A model generated the notes under the pieces. That model ran no database searches and had not been told where the DNA came from. It worked only from the letters and a program-made list of their open reading frames with translations. A DNA stretch of 64,000 nt, from positions 558,001 through 622,000 of the forward strand of contig CAXXOK010000011.1 of assembly GCA_963664595.2 (NCBI GenBank), written 5' to 3'. This document shows, one piece after another, positions 16,806 to 25,113 of this stretch. The position numbers and the translations under genes were made by a program. The stretch's first letter is position 1. The number at the start of each line of letters is the position of its first letter. The DNA is from CAXXOK01 sp963664595 (GTDB lineage: Bacteria; Bacillota; Clostridia; Christensenellales; Aristaeellaceae).

Positions 16806-17624
16806 ATGCCCTGGTTTGGATGGGTACTTTGCTTTGCTTTGGCGTTGGCCGCCGTATTTTTGTGGCTGGCAGCGCCCGCGGGGCGCCGCCCCCAAAGCAA
16901 TCCGTTTACAGGAAAGTTGTGCGCCCACCGGGGATTGCACGATGGCAACCAAACGGTATACGAAAACAGCATGAAGGCCTTCGCGCTGGCCGCGGACGCC
17001 GGATACGGCATGGAGATGGATGTGCAGCTCACCCTGGACAACCAGCTGGTGATCCATCACGACGCCAGCACCGCGCGCGTCTGCGGCAAGGACTGCGTGA
17101 TTGCGCAGACCGCGTATGCCGATCTGCCCCCTCTGCCGGACGGAAGCCCGGTTCCCCTGTTTGCCGATTTTCTGAAGCTCGTCGCGGGGCGTGTGCCCCT
17201 GATTGTGGAAATCAAGTCCCATAACCGGCTGGACCAGACCACGCAGGCGACGCTGGACCAGCTGAAGGCGTACACGGGGCCGTACTGCATCGAATCGTTC
17301 AGCCCGCACATCGTGCGCTATGTGCGGCGGCACGCGCCCGGCGTTATCCGCGGGCAGCTGGCCAGCGGCAACCCCGCGGCGATCAAATCCAAGGGGTTTT
17401 TCCACTATGTATCCCACAAGTATCTGTTGTACAACTTTATGGGACGGCCGCACTTTGTGGCCTTCGACTGCAACCACACGGCCAGCCTCTCCCTGCTGAT
17501 GGACAAGCATTGGTTCGGCGCGTTTCTGGTGGCGTGGACCGTGCGGGACCAGGCCGTGCTCAACCGCGCGCGCAGGCTCTATTCCACGTGGATTTTTGAG
17601 GGTTTCGCACCCGACCAGCCTTAG
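16806..17624 (+). CDS. Membrane-anchored glycerophosphodiester phosphodiesterase
   Basis: This 272-residue protein begins with one membrane helix (residues 4-23) followed by a GDPD domain. Catalytic elements are intact: AHRG and ENS (LCAHRGLHDGNQTVYENS), the acidic EMDVQLT with VIHHD, IVEIKSH, and the C-terminal AWTVRD. The enzyme hydrolyses glycerophosphodiesters to glycerol-3-phosphate and an alcohol, which could feed the oxidoreductase at 6679-9755. The ATG at 16806 has GGAAGG 8 bases upstream. Its stop codon overlaps the first base of a type A element. Confidence 0.92.
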   Translation: MPWFGWVLCFALALAAVFLWLAAPAGRRPQSNPFTGKLCAHRGLHDGNQTVYENSMKAFALAADAGYGMEMDVQLTLDNQLVIHHDASTARVCGKDCVIAQTAYADLPPLPDGSPVPLFADFLKLVAGRVPLIVEIKSHNRLDQTTQATLDQLKAYTGPYCIESFSPHIVRYVRRHAPGVIRGQLASGNPAAIKSKGFFHYVSHKYLLYNFMGRPHFVAFDCNHTASLSLLMDKHWFGAFLVAWTVRDQAVLNRARRLYSTWIFEGFAPDQP

Positions 17625-17786
17625 GGAAACGATGAGTAAAGCGCTTGTGCGATGGTGTGTTAGATTTTTGTTGGGGTGTTCTCGTGGAACCTGAAGCGGT
17701 AGCAGCGCTACGTCAAGGGTTCCGCGAGCCCAGCCCGGCGGAAAGATAACGCGCCAATGTGCAGGGGATTTATTCATCCCTTACCC
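17624..17786. repeat. Type A hairpin element, copy A2
   Basis: It starts with GGGAAACGATGAGTAAAGCG within the stop codon of the preceding gene and ends in GGGGATTTATTCATCCC. The central region has GGAACC/GGTTCC arms and a GTAGC/GCTAC apical stem. The arm pair is changed on both sides relative to copy A1 (GAAACC/GGTTTC). It lies directly downstream of the glycerophosphodiesterase gene. Confidence 0.85.
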
Positions 17787-17846
17787 AGAAAACCAATCGC
17801 GGCTGAACCGACGACACAACCGAAAGAGCCCTTGTAAAAGCATCAC

Positions 17847-17894
17847 AAAACGGAAGCCGGGCGCGGATCTTCAGCGCACGGCTTCCGTTTTGTT
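17847..17894. terminator. Bidirectional terminator between convergent genes
   Basis: AAAACGGAAGCC (17847-17858) pairs with GGCTTCCGTTTT (17880-17891). T-runs are present on both strands, so it can end transcription of the glycerophosphodiesterase gene and of the MATE gene. Confidence 0.85.
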
Positions 17895-17909
17895 GCGGAA
17901 TGCATCGGC

Positions 17910-19268
17910 TTACCGTGTGTCCACCATGCGGATCCATTTTTTGCTGCGCAGGCGGAACAGGCAGATCACCGTTTTGATCAGGTAATCAATCTTTAAGAGC
18001 AGGTAGATCCAGAACGGGCTCAGGTGCCACACAAACCCGGCCAGGTAGCCCAGCGGCAGCGAGGCCAGCCACATGAACAGGATATCGGCCACCATCAAAA
18101 AGCGGGTGTCGCCGCCGCCGCGCAGCACGCCCTTGGTGAGCATGGATTGCGTCGCCTGGAAGATGACCATGAAGGAAATCGCGTACATCAGTCCATAGGC
18201 CACCTGCTTGGTTTCCTCGGTGATGTTGTAAGTGTTGATGATAAACGGGCACACCGCCAGCAGGAAGAAGCCCGCCAGAACACCCACGATGAGGCTGAGC
18301 AGGAAGAACGTGATGCTCTGCTCGTAGGCCTGCTCCGGCTTCTTTTCACCCAGCGTATTGCCGGTCAAAATACTCCCGGCATTGCCGATGCCCTGGTTCA
18401 TCACGGTGGAAAGGCGCGCCATCTGCGCGATAATCGCGTTGGCCGCCACAAAGGACGCCCCCAGGTGCCCCATGATGATGGAGCTCACCGTGTTGCCCAT
18501 GCCCAGCAGAAAATCGGAGATGATCACGGGGACGCTGTAGTGCAGGTAATTTTGCAGATATCCGCCGCAGCGCGTAAACAGGTCGCGCACCCGAAGCCCC
18601 ACGCGCTTGTCCACCACAAAGGTGTACACGCCGATGATCAGCACCTCCACAAAGCGCGCGATGGTCGTTGCCAGCGCCGCGCCCGCGATTTGCATTTCCG
18701 GCGCGCCCAGGTGGCCGAAGATCAGCACCCAGTTTAGAAACAGGTTGATCGCAAACGTCAGCAGCGAGGTGTACAGTGGCACCTTCACCTGCCGCACCGA
18801 GCGCAGCACGATGGTCAGCGTCTGTGAAAAACCCATGAACAGGAAGCTCACGGCGCTGATGCGGAAATAGACCGCGCCCTGCTCCACAATGGCGGGATCG
18901 TTGGTATAGATATACATCAGGGTATCGGGTATGAGGAAGGCCGCCACGGTAAACACCACGGCGATCGACATGGCGATCCGCACCATGATGGAGATCACCT
19001 TGCGCAGCGCATCTTTATCGCCCGCGCCCCAGTACTGGGCGGTGAGCACCGCCGCGCCGCCGCCGATGCCCATGCACAGGATCTGGTACAGGTTGATCAT
19101 CTCGTTGGCCAGCGACGCGCCGGACAGCTGAATTTCGCCGTAGTACCCCAGCATGATGGTATCCAGCAGGTTGACCGCGATGGTGATCATATTCTGCACC
19201 ACCACGGGGATGGCGAGCGTGAACACCAGTTTATAGAAATTTTTGTCCCGAACAAACAGTTTACGCAA
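17910..19268 (-). CDS. MATE-family multidrug/metabolite exporter
   Basis: The 452-residue protein has twelve predicted membrane helices in two related halves, with typical MATE sequences such as PVVVQNMITIAVNLLDTIMLG at the first helix and IIMGHLGASFVAANAI in the second half. Such transporters export cationic drugs or metabolites with Na+ or H+ antiport. Nothing in the neighbourhood shows the substrate. The 240 bases upstream of the start hold no clear gene. Confidence 0.93.
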   Translation of the reverse strand: MRKLFVRDKNFYKLVFTLAIPVVVQNMITIAVNLLDTIMLGYYGEIQLSGASLANEMINLYQILCMGIGGGAAVLTAQYWGAGDKDALRKVISIMVRIAMSIAVVFTVAAFLIPDTLMYIYTNDPAIVEQGAVYFRISAVSFLFMGFSQTLTIVLRSVRQVKVPLYTSLLTFAINLFLNWVLIFGHLGAPEMQIAGAALATTIARFVEVLIIGVYTFVVDKRVGLRVRDLFTRCGGYLQNYLHYSVPVIISDFLLGMGNTVSSIIMGHLGASFVAANAIIAQMARLSTVMNQGIGNAGSILTGNTLGEKKPEQAYEQSITFFLLSLIVGVLAGFFLLAVCPFIINTYNITEETKQVAYGLMYAISFMVIFQATQSMLTKGVLRGGGDTRFLMVADILFMWLASLPLGYLAGFVWHLSPFWIYLLLKIDYLIKTVICLFRLRSKKWIRMVDTR

Positions 19269-19508
19269 TCTGGGGATCCTCCCGTCCGTCTTTCGCTCCG
19301 GCGCGCGATGGGGCGTTTTTTACGGCATACCGCGCAGGCGGTACCGTGCCGATATCCCCCGGGCCCCCGCGCTGCCGGGCCGGGGCCGGGGAAAACACAA
19401 GGAAAGTGCCAACGCGGGCATGCCTAAAAAAGGCAGCGGCAGTCCGCGGCGCCGCAAAGAAAGGCGGCAAGGCAGCAGGTCGCTTGCGGTTGGTCGCTAT
19501 CGGAGGCG

Positions 19509-20366
19509 TTATTCCGCCTGTGCTTCGGGCTTGCGGCGCAGAGGCAGCCACTCGTACAGCGCTTTTTGGATATAGCGGTCCCAAAACGCCCACTCGTGCT
19601 TGAGGCCCGGCGCTTCCTCGTAGCGGAAACGGTAGCCGATGGCCTGCAGGGCATCGCGGTCCTTGCGCACCACATCGCGGATAAAGTCGTCCTCGCCTAC
19701 GGCGATGGAAAGCTCCGGCATGGGCACCTTCTCATCCCAGTTCTTTTGCGCGAGCGCGCCCAAATCCCACGGGCCGCCGCGCGGATCATCGGGACCGAAG
19801 GCGGCGGGCAGGCGGCGGATCTTTTTCCAGGTCGAAAGCTCCTCCACAAAATAGTCCGTGTCCACGCTGCAGCCGATGCCGCCGGACAGATCCACCACCC
19901 CGGCGTACAGGTCCGGGCGCTTCATCGCCAGCATCAGGGCGGCGTTGCCGCCCATCGCCATGCCGATCACAAAGTTATCCTCCCGGGCGGGAGAGGAGGC
20001 GAACAGGCACTGCACCACGCGGGGCAGCTCCTCGGTAAGGAAGGTGTAATAGCGGAAGCCGTACTCCGTATCGATAAAAAAACTGTCCTTGGCCTGGGCC
20101 GTGACGGTCATCACGCAGTTATCCTCGGCATAGCGCTCCAGGTTGGTGTAGCGGTACAGCAGGGAATCGTCATCGCCGCCGCCGTGGAGCATGTACACGG
20201 TCTGGAATTTCATCCCCTCGCGCAGCGCAGCCTTGGGGCTTTCCATGATTACGTTCTCGGGTTTGCTGTCGGGAGCGTAGGTAAAGCGCCGCGCCGGATA
20301 GGTGATGGTCACGTCCACGCAAAGGCTGAGCACCTCGGAAAAGAAGTTATAGCGCATCATCGCCAT
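19509..20366 (-). CDS. Esterase D/tributyrin-esterase-like protein lacking the nucleophilic serine
   Basis: This 285-residue protein has the alpha/beta-hydrolase pattern of the esterase D family (LHGGGDDDSLLYR oxyanion region, acidic residue in AVGEDDFI, and histidine in LKHEWAFWDRYI). The nucleophile elbow, normally G-x-S-x-G-G, reads GMAMGG: residue 137 is alanine (codon 19956-19958). It may be a pseudoenzyme or a binding/regulatory partner. The ATG at 20366 starts 2 bases after the stop of the upstream esterase gene, with AAGGAAAAGGCGG as site. It is the last gene of the minus-strand esterase/ABC operon. Confidence 0.85.
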   Translation of the reverse strand: MAMMRYNFFSEVLSLCVDVTITYPARRFTYAPDSKPENVIMESPKAALREGMKFQTVYMLHGGGDDDSLLYRYTNLERYAEDNCVMTVTAQAKDSFFIDTEYGFRYYTFLTEELPRVVQCLFASSPAREDNFVIGMAMGGNAALMLAMKRPDLYAGVVDLSGGIGCSVDTDYFVEELSTWKKIRRLPAAFGPDDPRGGPWDLGALAQKNWDEKVPMPELSIAVGEDDFIRDVVRKDRDALQAIGYRFRYEEAPGLKHEWAFWDRYIQKALYEWLPLRRKPEAQAE

Positions 20367-20368
20367 GT

Positions 20369-21538
20369 TCAGTATACCGCCTTTTCCTTGAAGATTTGGC
20401 ATACAAAGGCACGCAGGCACTTGCGCCACACCGTCCACTCGTGGTATCCAGGGCAGGTGAAGGTTTGGTAGCGCAGGCCCGAGGCATCAAACGCCTTGAA
20501 ATCCGGCGCCAGCCCATCCACAATCCGGCTCTCCTGCTCGCCGTAGCCAAAGAAGAACAGGCGGATTTTTTCGTTGAAGGCTGCGGCATCCCTGAATTGC
20601 TCATAATAATCAAAATCGCAGTACCACCGCCGGGTGAGCGCGCCGCTGAAGATGCCGATGTAGGGAAACATGCCCAGATGGCGCAGCGTGGTCATCGTCG
20701 TCTGGTAGCTGCCCATGGAAAGCCCGGCCATGGCGCGGTTCAGGTTACCCTCCCGCACGCGGAAGCTCTGCTCGATGAAGGGAATGCAGTCGTTGACCAG
20801 CATGCTGTCGAAATCGCCGGAGAGAAACGCGTTGTCCGTGCGGGTATCCACGCAGTACAGGCAGTTCATCACCACAATCATGGGCTCGCACTCCCCGGCA
20901 AAGAGTAGATTATCCAGAATGTAGTTCATCTTTCCCTGCCACAGCCAACCGGTTTCGGTTTCGCCGCCGCCGTGCTGCAGGTAGAGCACCGGGTATTGCT
21001 TTCCGGGCTGCTGATCGTACATCGGCGGGGTATACACCCAGCAATCACGGGTGCGGCCGGTGGTTTGGGAAAAGAAGTGTTCCAGCCGCAGGGTGCCGTG
21101 AGGCACATTTTTGCAGGCGTAAAAATCATCCGCCTCGGGGATATCCACAAAGTTGGCCGTCTTGTGGCCGCCATAGGCCACCCGGCCCAGCGGGCTGGTC
21201 ACGCAGACGCCGTCCACATAGTAGTTCAGGTAGTGGAAGCCCGCGGGAAGGTCCTTTACGCGCACGCTCCAGTAGCCCTCCTCATCCCGGGCCATGGGGC
21301 GTTTCGCATCGGTCATCGCGCCGCCGAAGCCGCTCACGGCCACCTCGCGCGCATCCGGCGCATAAAAGGTGAAAGTCACGTCGCCGTTGTCCTCCACCCG
21401 GGCGGCCTCCCGCTCAAACACGTGGCGGGGGCCGACATTGCCGTCCTTATCCTTATACAGAATCATTTTCAAATCCACAGCGTCAAAAAACAGGCCGTCG
21501 CTGCGGATGACTTCGTTGTCACTGAAACGGTAGGCCAT
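20369..21538 (-). CDS. Carbohydrate esterase family 1-like (feruloyl/acetyl esterase type) with N-terminal immunoglobulin-like domain
   Basis: The 389-residue protein has an N-terminal E-set/CBM48-like domain (about residues 40-130, with VTFTFYAPDAREVAVSGFGG) followed by an esterase D-type hydrolase. The catalytic set is intact: GLSMGS nucleophile elbow and histidine in GYHEWTVWRK. There is no signal peptide, so it acts in the cytoplasm on imported substrate. The layout is that of XynZ-like feruloyl or acetyl xylan esterases. The place in an ABC-importer operon suggests removal of acyl groups from imported plant oligosaccharides. Confidence 0.88.
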   Translation of the reverse strand: MAYRFSDNEVIRSDGLFFDAVDLKMILYKDKDGNVGPRHVFEREAARVEDNGDVTFTFYAPDAREVAVSGFGGAMTDAKRPMARDEEGYWSVRVKDLPAGFHYLNYYVDGVCVTSPLGRVAYGGHKTANFVDIPEADDFYACKNVPHGTLRLEHFFSQTTGRTRDCWVYTPPMYDQQPGKQYPVLYLQHGGGETETGWLWQGKMNYILDNLLFAGECEPMIVVMNCLYCVDTRTDNAFLSGDFDSMLVNDCIPFIEQSFRVREGNLNRAMAGLSMGSYQTTMTTLRHLGMFPYIGIFSGALTRRWYCDFDYYEQFRDAAAFNEKIRLFFFGYGEQESRIVDGLAPDFKAFDASGLRYQTFTCPGYHEWTVWRKCLRAFVCQIFKEKAVY

Positions 21539-21558
21539 GGTGTTTCCTCCTTACGCGC

Positions 21559-23259
21559 TTATTCCGTCACCGTCAAGCTGCCGTCCGCCTCGCGGCGGAA
21601 ACGGCGTACGTACGCCCAGCCCAGCGCGGGGTCCATCTGGGCTACCTCGTGTCCCTTGTCGCGCATGATGACATAGTTGTACAGGTCCAGGCGCGGATCA
21701 TCGGCGGTGAAAAAGCGCTGCACATCGTAGGCGTGGTGCGGATGGCGTCGTGAGGGCATGAGCACCTCGCTGATGTCGCCGGTCACGCCGCAGCCGGTGG
21801 GGTTATACCCCCAAGCCTCCGGTGTGGGCCGCACGGGGATATGGTTGTACTGCTTCCAGAAATCGTACTGGTTTTGCTGGGTGCTGCGCCGGAACACCGG
21901 ATAGTTGGGCTCGCGGGTGCCGTAGGTATACCACACGGGCATGCGGAAATCCCTTTCCGTTTTCCGCTCCATGCCCACGGCAAAGGGGCGGATATCCGCG
22001 TAATCCACAGCCTGATAGCCGCCGCGCTTGCCCGGCCAGTTGGAATCAATCGGGCAGATGGCCGCGATCTTTTCAGGATAGCGCAGTGCCACGGACATCG
22101 CCTGCGCCGCCCCGTTGGAAAAGCCCGACAGGTACACGCGCCCGGCATCCACCGGATAGCTTGCGATGAGATGGTCTATCAGCAGGGCGTTGAAGCCCAC
22201 GTCGTCGCACAGCTGCGGATCCATGACGCTGTTCCAGCCGCAGCGGTCCGTACCCCAGGGATAGCAGGTGATAAAGCCCTCCCTCTCCCCCAGCTCGTGG
22301 AACTTGGTCATCTCCGCCGCCTCGGCGGGGTTATCGGAGCCGCCGTGGAAAAACATCATCAGCGGCACTTTGACCGACGGATTGGCCCTGACGCTTTGGG
22401 GAACATGCAGAAACCAGGTGTGCGCAAGGCCGTCCCCCAGGCCCGTTTCCTCCACATGGCATTCCATAATTGTTTGGGGATCGGGGATGCGGGGCTCCGC
22501 ATCGCCGTGCGCGCCGGTGTTGGAACGCCGCACAGGGCGGTACAGGTTCTCCCACGCGTCCCGGAGCAACTGCGAATCCATGGCGGGCGCGCCCTGCAGC
22601 ACGCAGACGCGCTGGAGGGGGTTGACCGCGTTTTCGTACACGGTTTTCTCCGGCGTTCCGGCGGTGAGCGCCGCGCCGTTGGCCCGGCAGAAATAGGCCG
22701 CGGTATCCTCGTCCGCGCCGGACAGCCACAGGGGCATGGGCGCGAGCACCGCCTGCGCAAACGCCTGCGGGCACAGGCTTCCGCCTGCCGCCAGCACAGC
22801 GGCGATGTTATCCGGCCGGGCCGCGGCCAGCGTCAGCGCCATATCCGCGCCTCCGCCGATGCCCAGCAGGTATTTGGTATCGTTCATCGGGTGCCAGGTG
22901 GACAGCATGGACGCAAGCGTGGGAATGCCGATGGCATTCACCGCCAGGGGGCCGTCATCCACCTTGATCATGGCGTTTTGAAACTCGGCAAAGGCCGTAA
23001 GATCGTCGGGCAGATCAGGATTCAGCGCGGCGTTCCAGCCGCCCGGCGCGGGCACGGGAAAGCTCAGGATGATTTCCTTTTCGTCGGCGAGGGCCTGCAG
23101 CTGCCAATCCCGCAGCGCGGCCTCCACGCTTTCACGGGTTACGGTATCCATCAGCACGGTCAGGCTGCAGCGCTTGAAGGGCGTGCGGTTTTCCCCGCCC
23201 GGGAAATACAGGTACAGCTGCCGTCCGCTTTTTTGTATTGTTTTGCAAAATAAAGACAT
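21559..23259 (-). CDS. Tandem alpha/beta-hydrolase, PHB-depolymerase/LpqC-like esterase
   Basis: In this 566-residue protein the second half (about residues 285-560) is a polyhydroxybutyrate-depolymerase-like esterase with GFSNGA elbow (YLSGFSNGAAQA), PLMMFFHGGSDN oxyanion region and a histidine near DKGHEVAQ. The first half resembles a degenerate hydrolase: its elbow reads GIGGGA, without serine. No signal peptide is present. The ATG at 23259 has AGGGAG 9 bases upstream; the GTG six bases before it is too close. Operon context suggests a role in hydrolysing esters on imported oligosaccharides. Confidence 0.82.
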   Translation of the reverse strand: MSLFCKTIQKSGRQLYLYFPGGENRTPFKRCSLTVLMDTVTRESVEAALRDWQLQALADEKEIILSFPVPAPGGWNAALNPDLPDDLTAFAEFQNAMIKVDDGPLAVNAIGIPTLASMLSTWHPMNDTKYLLGIGGGADMALTLAAARPDNIAAVLAAGGSLCPQAFAQAVLAPMPLWLSGADEDTAAYFCRANGAALTAGTPEKTVYENAVNPLQRVCVLQGAPAMDSQLLRDAWENLYRPVRRSNTGAHGDAEPRIPDPQTIMECHVEETGLGDGLAHTWFLHVPQSVRANPSVKVPLMMFFHGGSDNPAEAAEMTKFHELGEREGFITCYPWGTDRCGWNSVMDPQLCDDVGFNALLIDHLIASYPVDAGRVYLSGFSNGAAQAMSVALRYPEKIAAICPIDSNWPGKRGGYQAVDYADIRPFAVGMERKTERDFRMPVWYTYGTREPNYPVFRRSTQQNQYDFWKQYNHIPVRPTPEAWGYNPTGCGVTGDISEVLMPSRRHPHHAYDVQRFFTADDPRLDLYNYVIMRDKGHEVAQMDPALGWAYVRRFRREADGSLTVTE

Positions 23260-23283
23260 AGTCACTTTCTCCCTGGCCGCCGG

Positions 23284-24117
23284 TTACCCTTTGAGGCCGC
23301 TGGTCACGGTACCCTCCACAAAGTAACGCTGGCCGATAATATACAGTACGAGCATGGGCAGAATGGAATACAGCGCGCCCGCAAAGGCCGGGCCGTATTC
23401 GGATGTATCCGAGCCGATGAACAGCGCCAGGCCGTTGGCCAGCGTGCGCATCTTGGTGCTGCCGGTAACCAGCAGCGGCCACATCAGGTCGTTCCACGAG
23501 GCGTTGACGCCCAAAATCAGCATGGTGATCATCGTGGGCATCACCTGGGGCATCATGATTTTCCAATACAGCCCGAACTCGTTCACGCCGTCGATCCGGC
23601 CTGCCTCCTCCAGCTCCTTGGGCAAGGCGATGAAGGCCGAGCGCATCATGAAGATTGAAATGGCAACGGCCAGCTTGGGCAGCACCAGACCGGCATAGCT
23701 GTCGTACATGCCCATGGACTTGACCACCAGAAACAGCGGGATCATGATCACCTGAAAGGGGATCATCATGGTCGCCAGCACGATGATGAACAGCGCGTTG
23801 CGGCCCTTGAACTGGAACCGCGCAAACGCATACCCCGCCAGCGAACAGATGAACACCGACGGCAGCGTTGTGAGCGTAGCGTAAATCACCGAGTTGCGGA
23901 TATACTGGAATATCTTCAGCCGCTTGCTCAGGCGCACATAGTTTTCCAGCGAAAACGCTTTGGCAAAAAAGGTCGGCGGATAGCTGATGATCTCCTTGGC
24001 GGGCTTGAAGGAGCTGATCATCATCCACACAACGGGTGTGAGCACAATCAGCGCGATAAGGACCAGCAGCAGGAAGATCGGCATACCGGCGATACGCCTC
24101 CTGAGTTTGATAGACAT
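23284..24117 (-). CDS. CUT1 ABC transporter permease, MalG type
   Basis: A normal-length (277 residues) MalG-type permease with six membrane segments, the EAA loop ELEEAGRIDGVNEFGLYWKI and the usual C-terminal YFVEGTVTSGLKG. It follows its MalF partner by 16 bases in the esterase operon. Confidence 0.93.
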   Translation of the reverse strand: MSIKLRRRIAGMPIFLLLVLIALIVLTPVVWMMISSFKPAKEIISYPPTFFAKAFSLENYVRLSKRLKIFQYIRNSVIYATLTTLPSVFICSLAGYAFARFQFKGRNALFIIVLATMMIPFQVIMIPLFLVVKSMGMYDSYAGLVLPKLAVAISIFMMRSAFIALPKELEEAGRIDGVNEFGLYWKIMMPQVMPTMITMLILGVNASWNDLMWPLLVTGSTKMRTLANGLALFIGSDTSEYGPAFAGALYSILPMLVLYIIGQRYFVEGTVTSGLKG

Positions 24118-24133
24118 CGTGATCCTCCCCTCC

Positions 24134-25024
24134 TCAATCCGTTTCGCGCTTGAGCATGGCGGTGTACATCACGATCGTGATCAGCAGCACAATGCCCAGC
24201 AGAATAATGGACAGCGCGGACGCATACCCCATGCGGTTGATTTCAAAGCCGCGCGTGTATATGTACGATACCAGCGTTTCCGTTGTATAGTTCGGCCCCC
24301 CGCCCGTGGTGGTGTACACGATATCGAACACCTGAAAGGAGCCGATGACGCGCGTCATGATCAAAAACCACAGCGTGGGCTTGATGCCGGGAAGCGTGAT
24401 ATGGAAAAACTGGCCGAATTTGCCGCAGTTATCAATATCGGCGGCCTCATACAGGCTGGCGGGCACGTTTTGCATGGCGCCGATCAGGATGGTGGTGGAG
24501 ATCCCGAACGTTTTCCACACCGACATGAACACGATCACGTACATGGTGATGGAGGAATCGTTCATGAAATTGATCTTGCCAAAGCCCAGCAGCTTGCACA
24601 GATAGGTGACATACCCCACATTGGAGTGCAGCATGAGCTTCCACATAATACCGGTGGCGGTGGCGGAGCAGATGATGGGCATAAAATAAACCGCCCGGAA
24701 AATCTTGTTGGATTTCGTGTTTTTGGTCAGCAGCCCGGCCAGCGAGATTGCGATGATCAGCTGTACGGGAACTTCCACAAGCGTCCACTTTACGGTGACT
24801 TGCAGGCTGTTCCAAAAGCGCCAGTCGGAAAACGCCTCCTTGAAGTTGCCTAGGCCCAGAAACGTGCTGTTGCCCAGCGTTGTGCTGATATCAAACAGGC
24901 CGATGCCAAAGCAGCCCAGCAGGGGGCCGATGTTGAAAACCAGCAAGAGCAGCATGACCGGCGCGATGAACAGATACGGGATGATCCGGTTGCGCAGCGG
25001 TTTTTTACCGATGGACATCTCCAT
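24134..25024 (-). CDS. CUT1 ABC transporter permease, MalF type
   Basis: The 296-residue permease has the MalF pattern with an EAA loop SLYEAADIDNCGKFGQFFHI. The ATG at 25024 (MEMSIGKKPL) is chosen over the in-frame upstream codon at 25042 because AGGAGG lies 7 bases before it. Confidence 0.93.
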   Translation of the reverse strand: MEMSIGKKPLRNRIIPYLFIAPVMLLLLVFNIGPLLGCFGIGLFDISTTLGNSTFLGLGNFKEAFSDWRFWNSLQVTVKWTLVEVPVQLIIAISLAGLLTKNTKSNKIFRAVYFMPIICSATATGIMWKLMLHSNVGYVTYLCKLLGFGKINFMNDSSITMYVIVFMSVWKTFGISTTILIGAMQNVPASLYEAADIDNCGKFGQFFHITLPGIKPTLWFLIMTRVIGSFQVFDIVYTTTGGGPNYTTETLVSYIYTRGFEINRMGYASALSIILLGIVLLITIVMYTAMLKRETD

Positions 25025-25050
25025 GGACGGTCCTCCTCGCAAATGGGAAA

Positions 25051-25086
25051 AGGGGGAGCTGGGGCAACGGGTCCCCGGCCCCCCTG
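25051..25086 (-). terminator. Hairpin between binding-protein and permease genes
   Basis: On the minus strand a G-rich arm (GGGGGGCCGGGG) pairs imperfectly with CCCC-AGC-TCCCCC and TTTT follows. It lies in the 89-base gap between the binding-protein gene and the first permease gene and probably reduces read-through. Confidence 0.6.
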
Positions 25087-25113
25087 TTTCAGATTACCGC
25101 AGGATGATACGTT

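Noticed and set aside
19269..19508. Small gene between the MATE and esterase genes
   Set aside because: Several overlapping frames exist in both directions, but none has a ribosome site or non-random composition. The stretch is probably non-coding.
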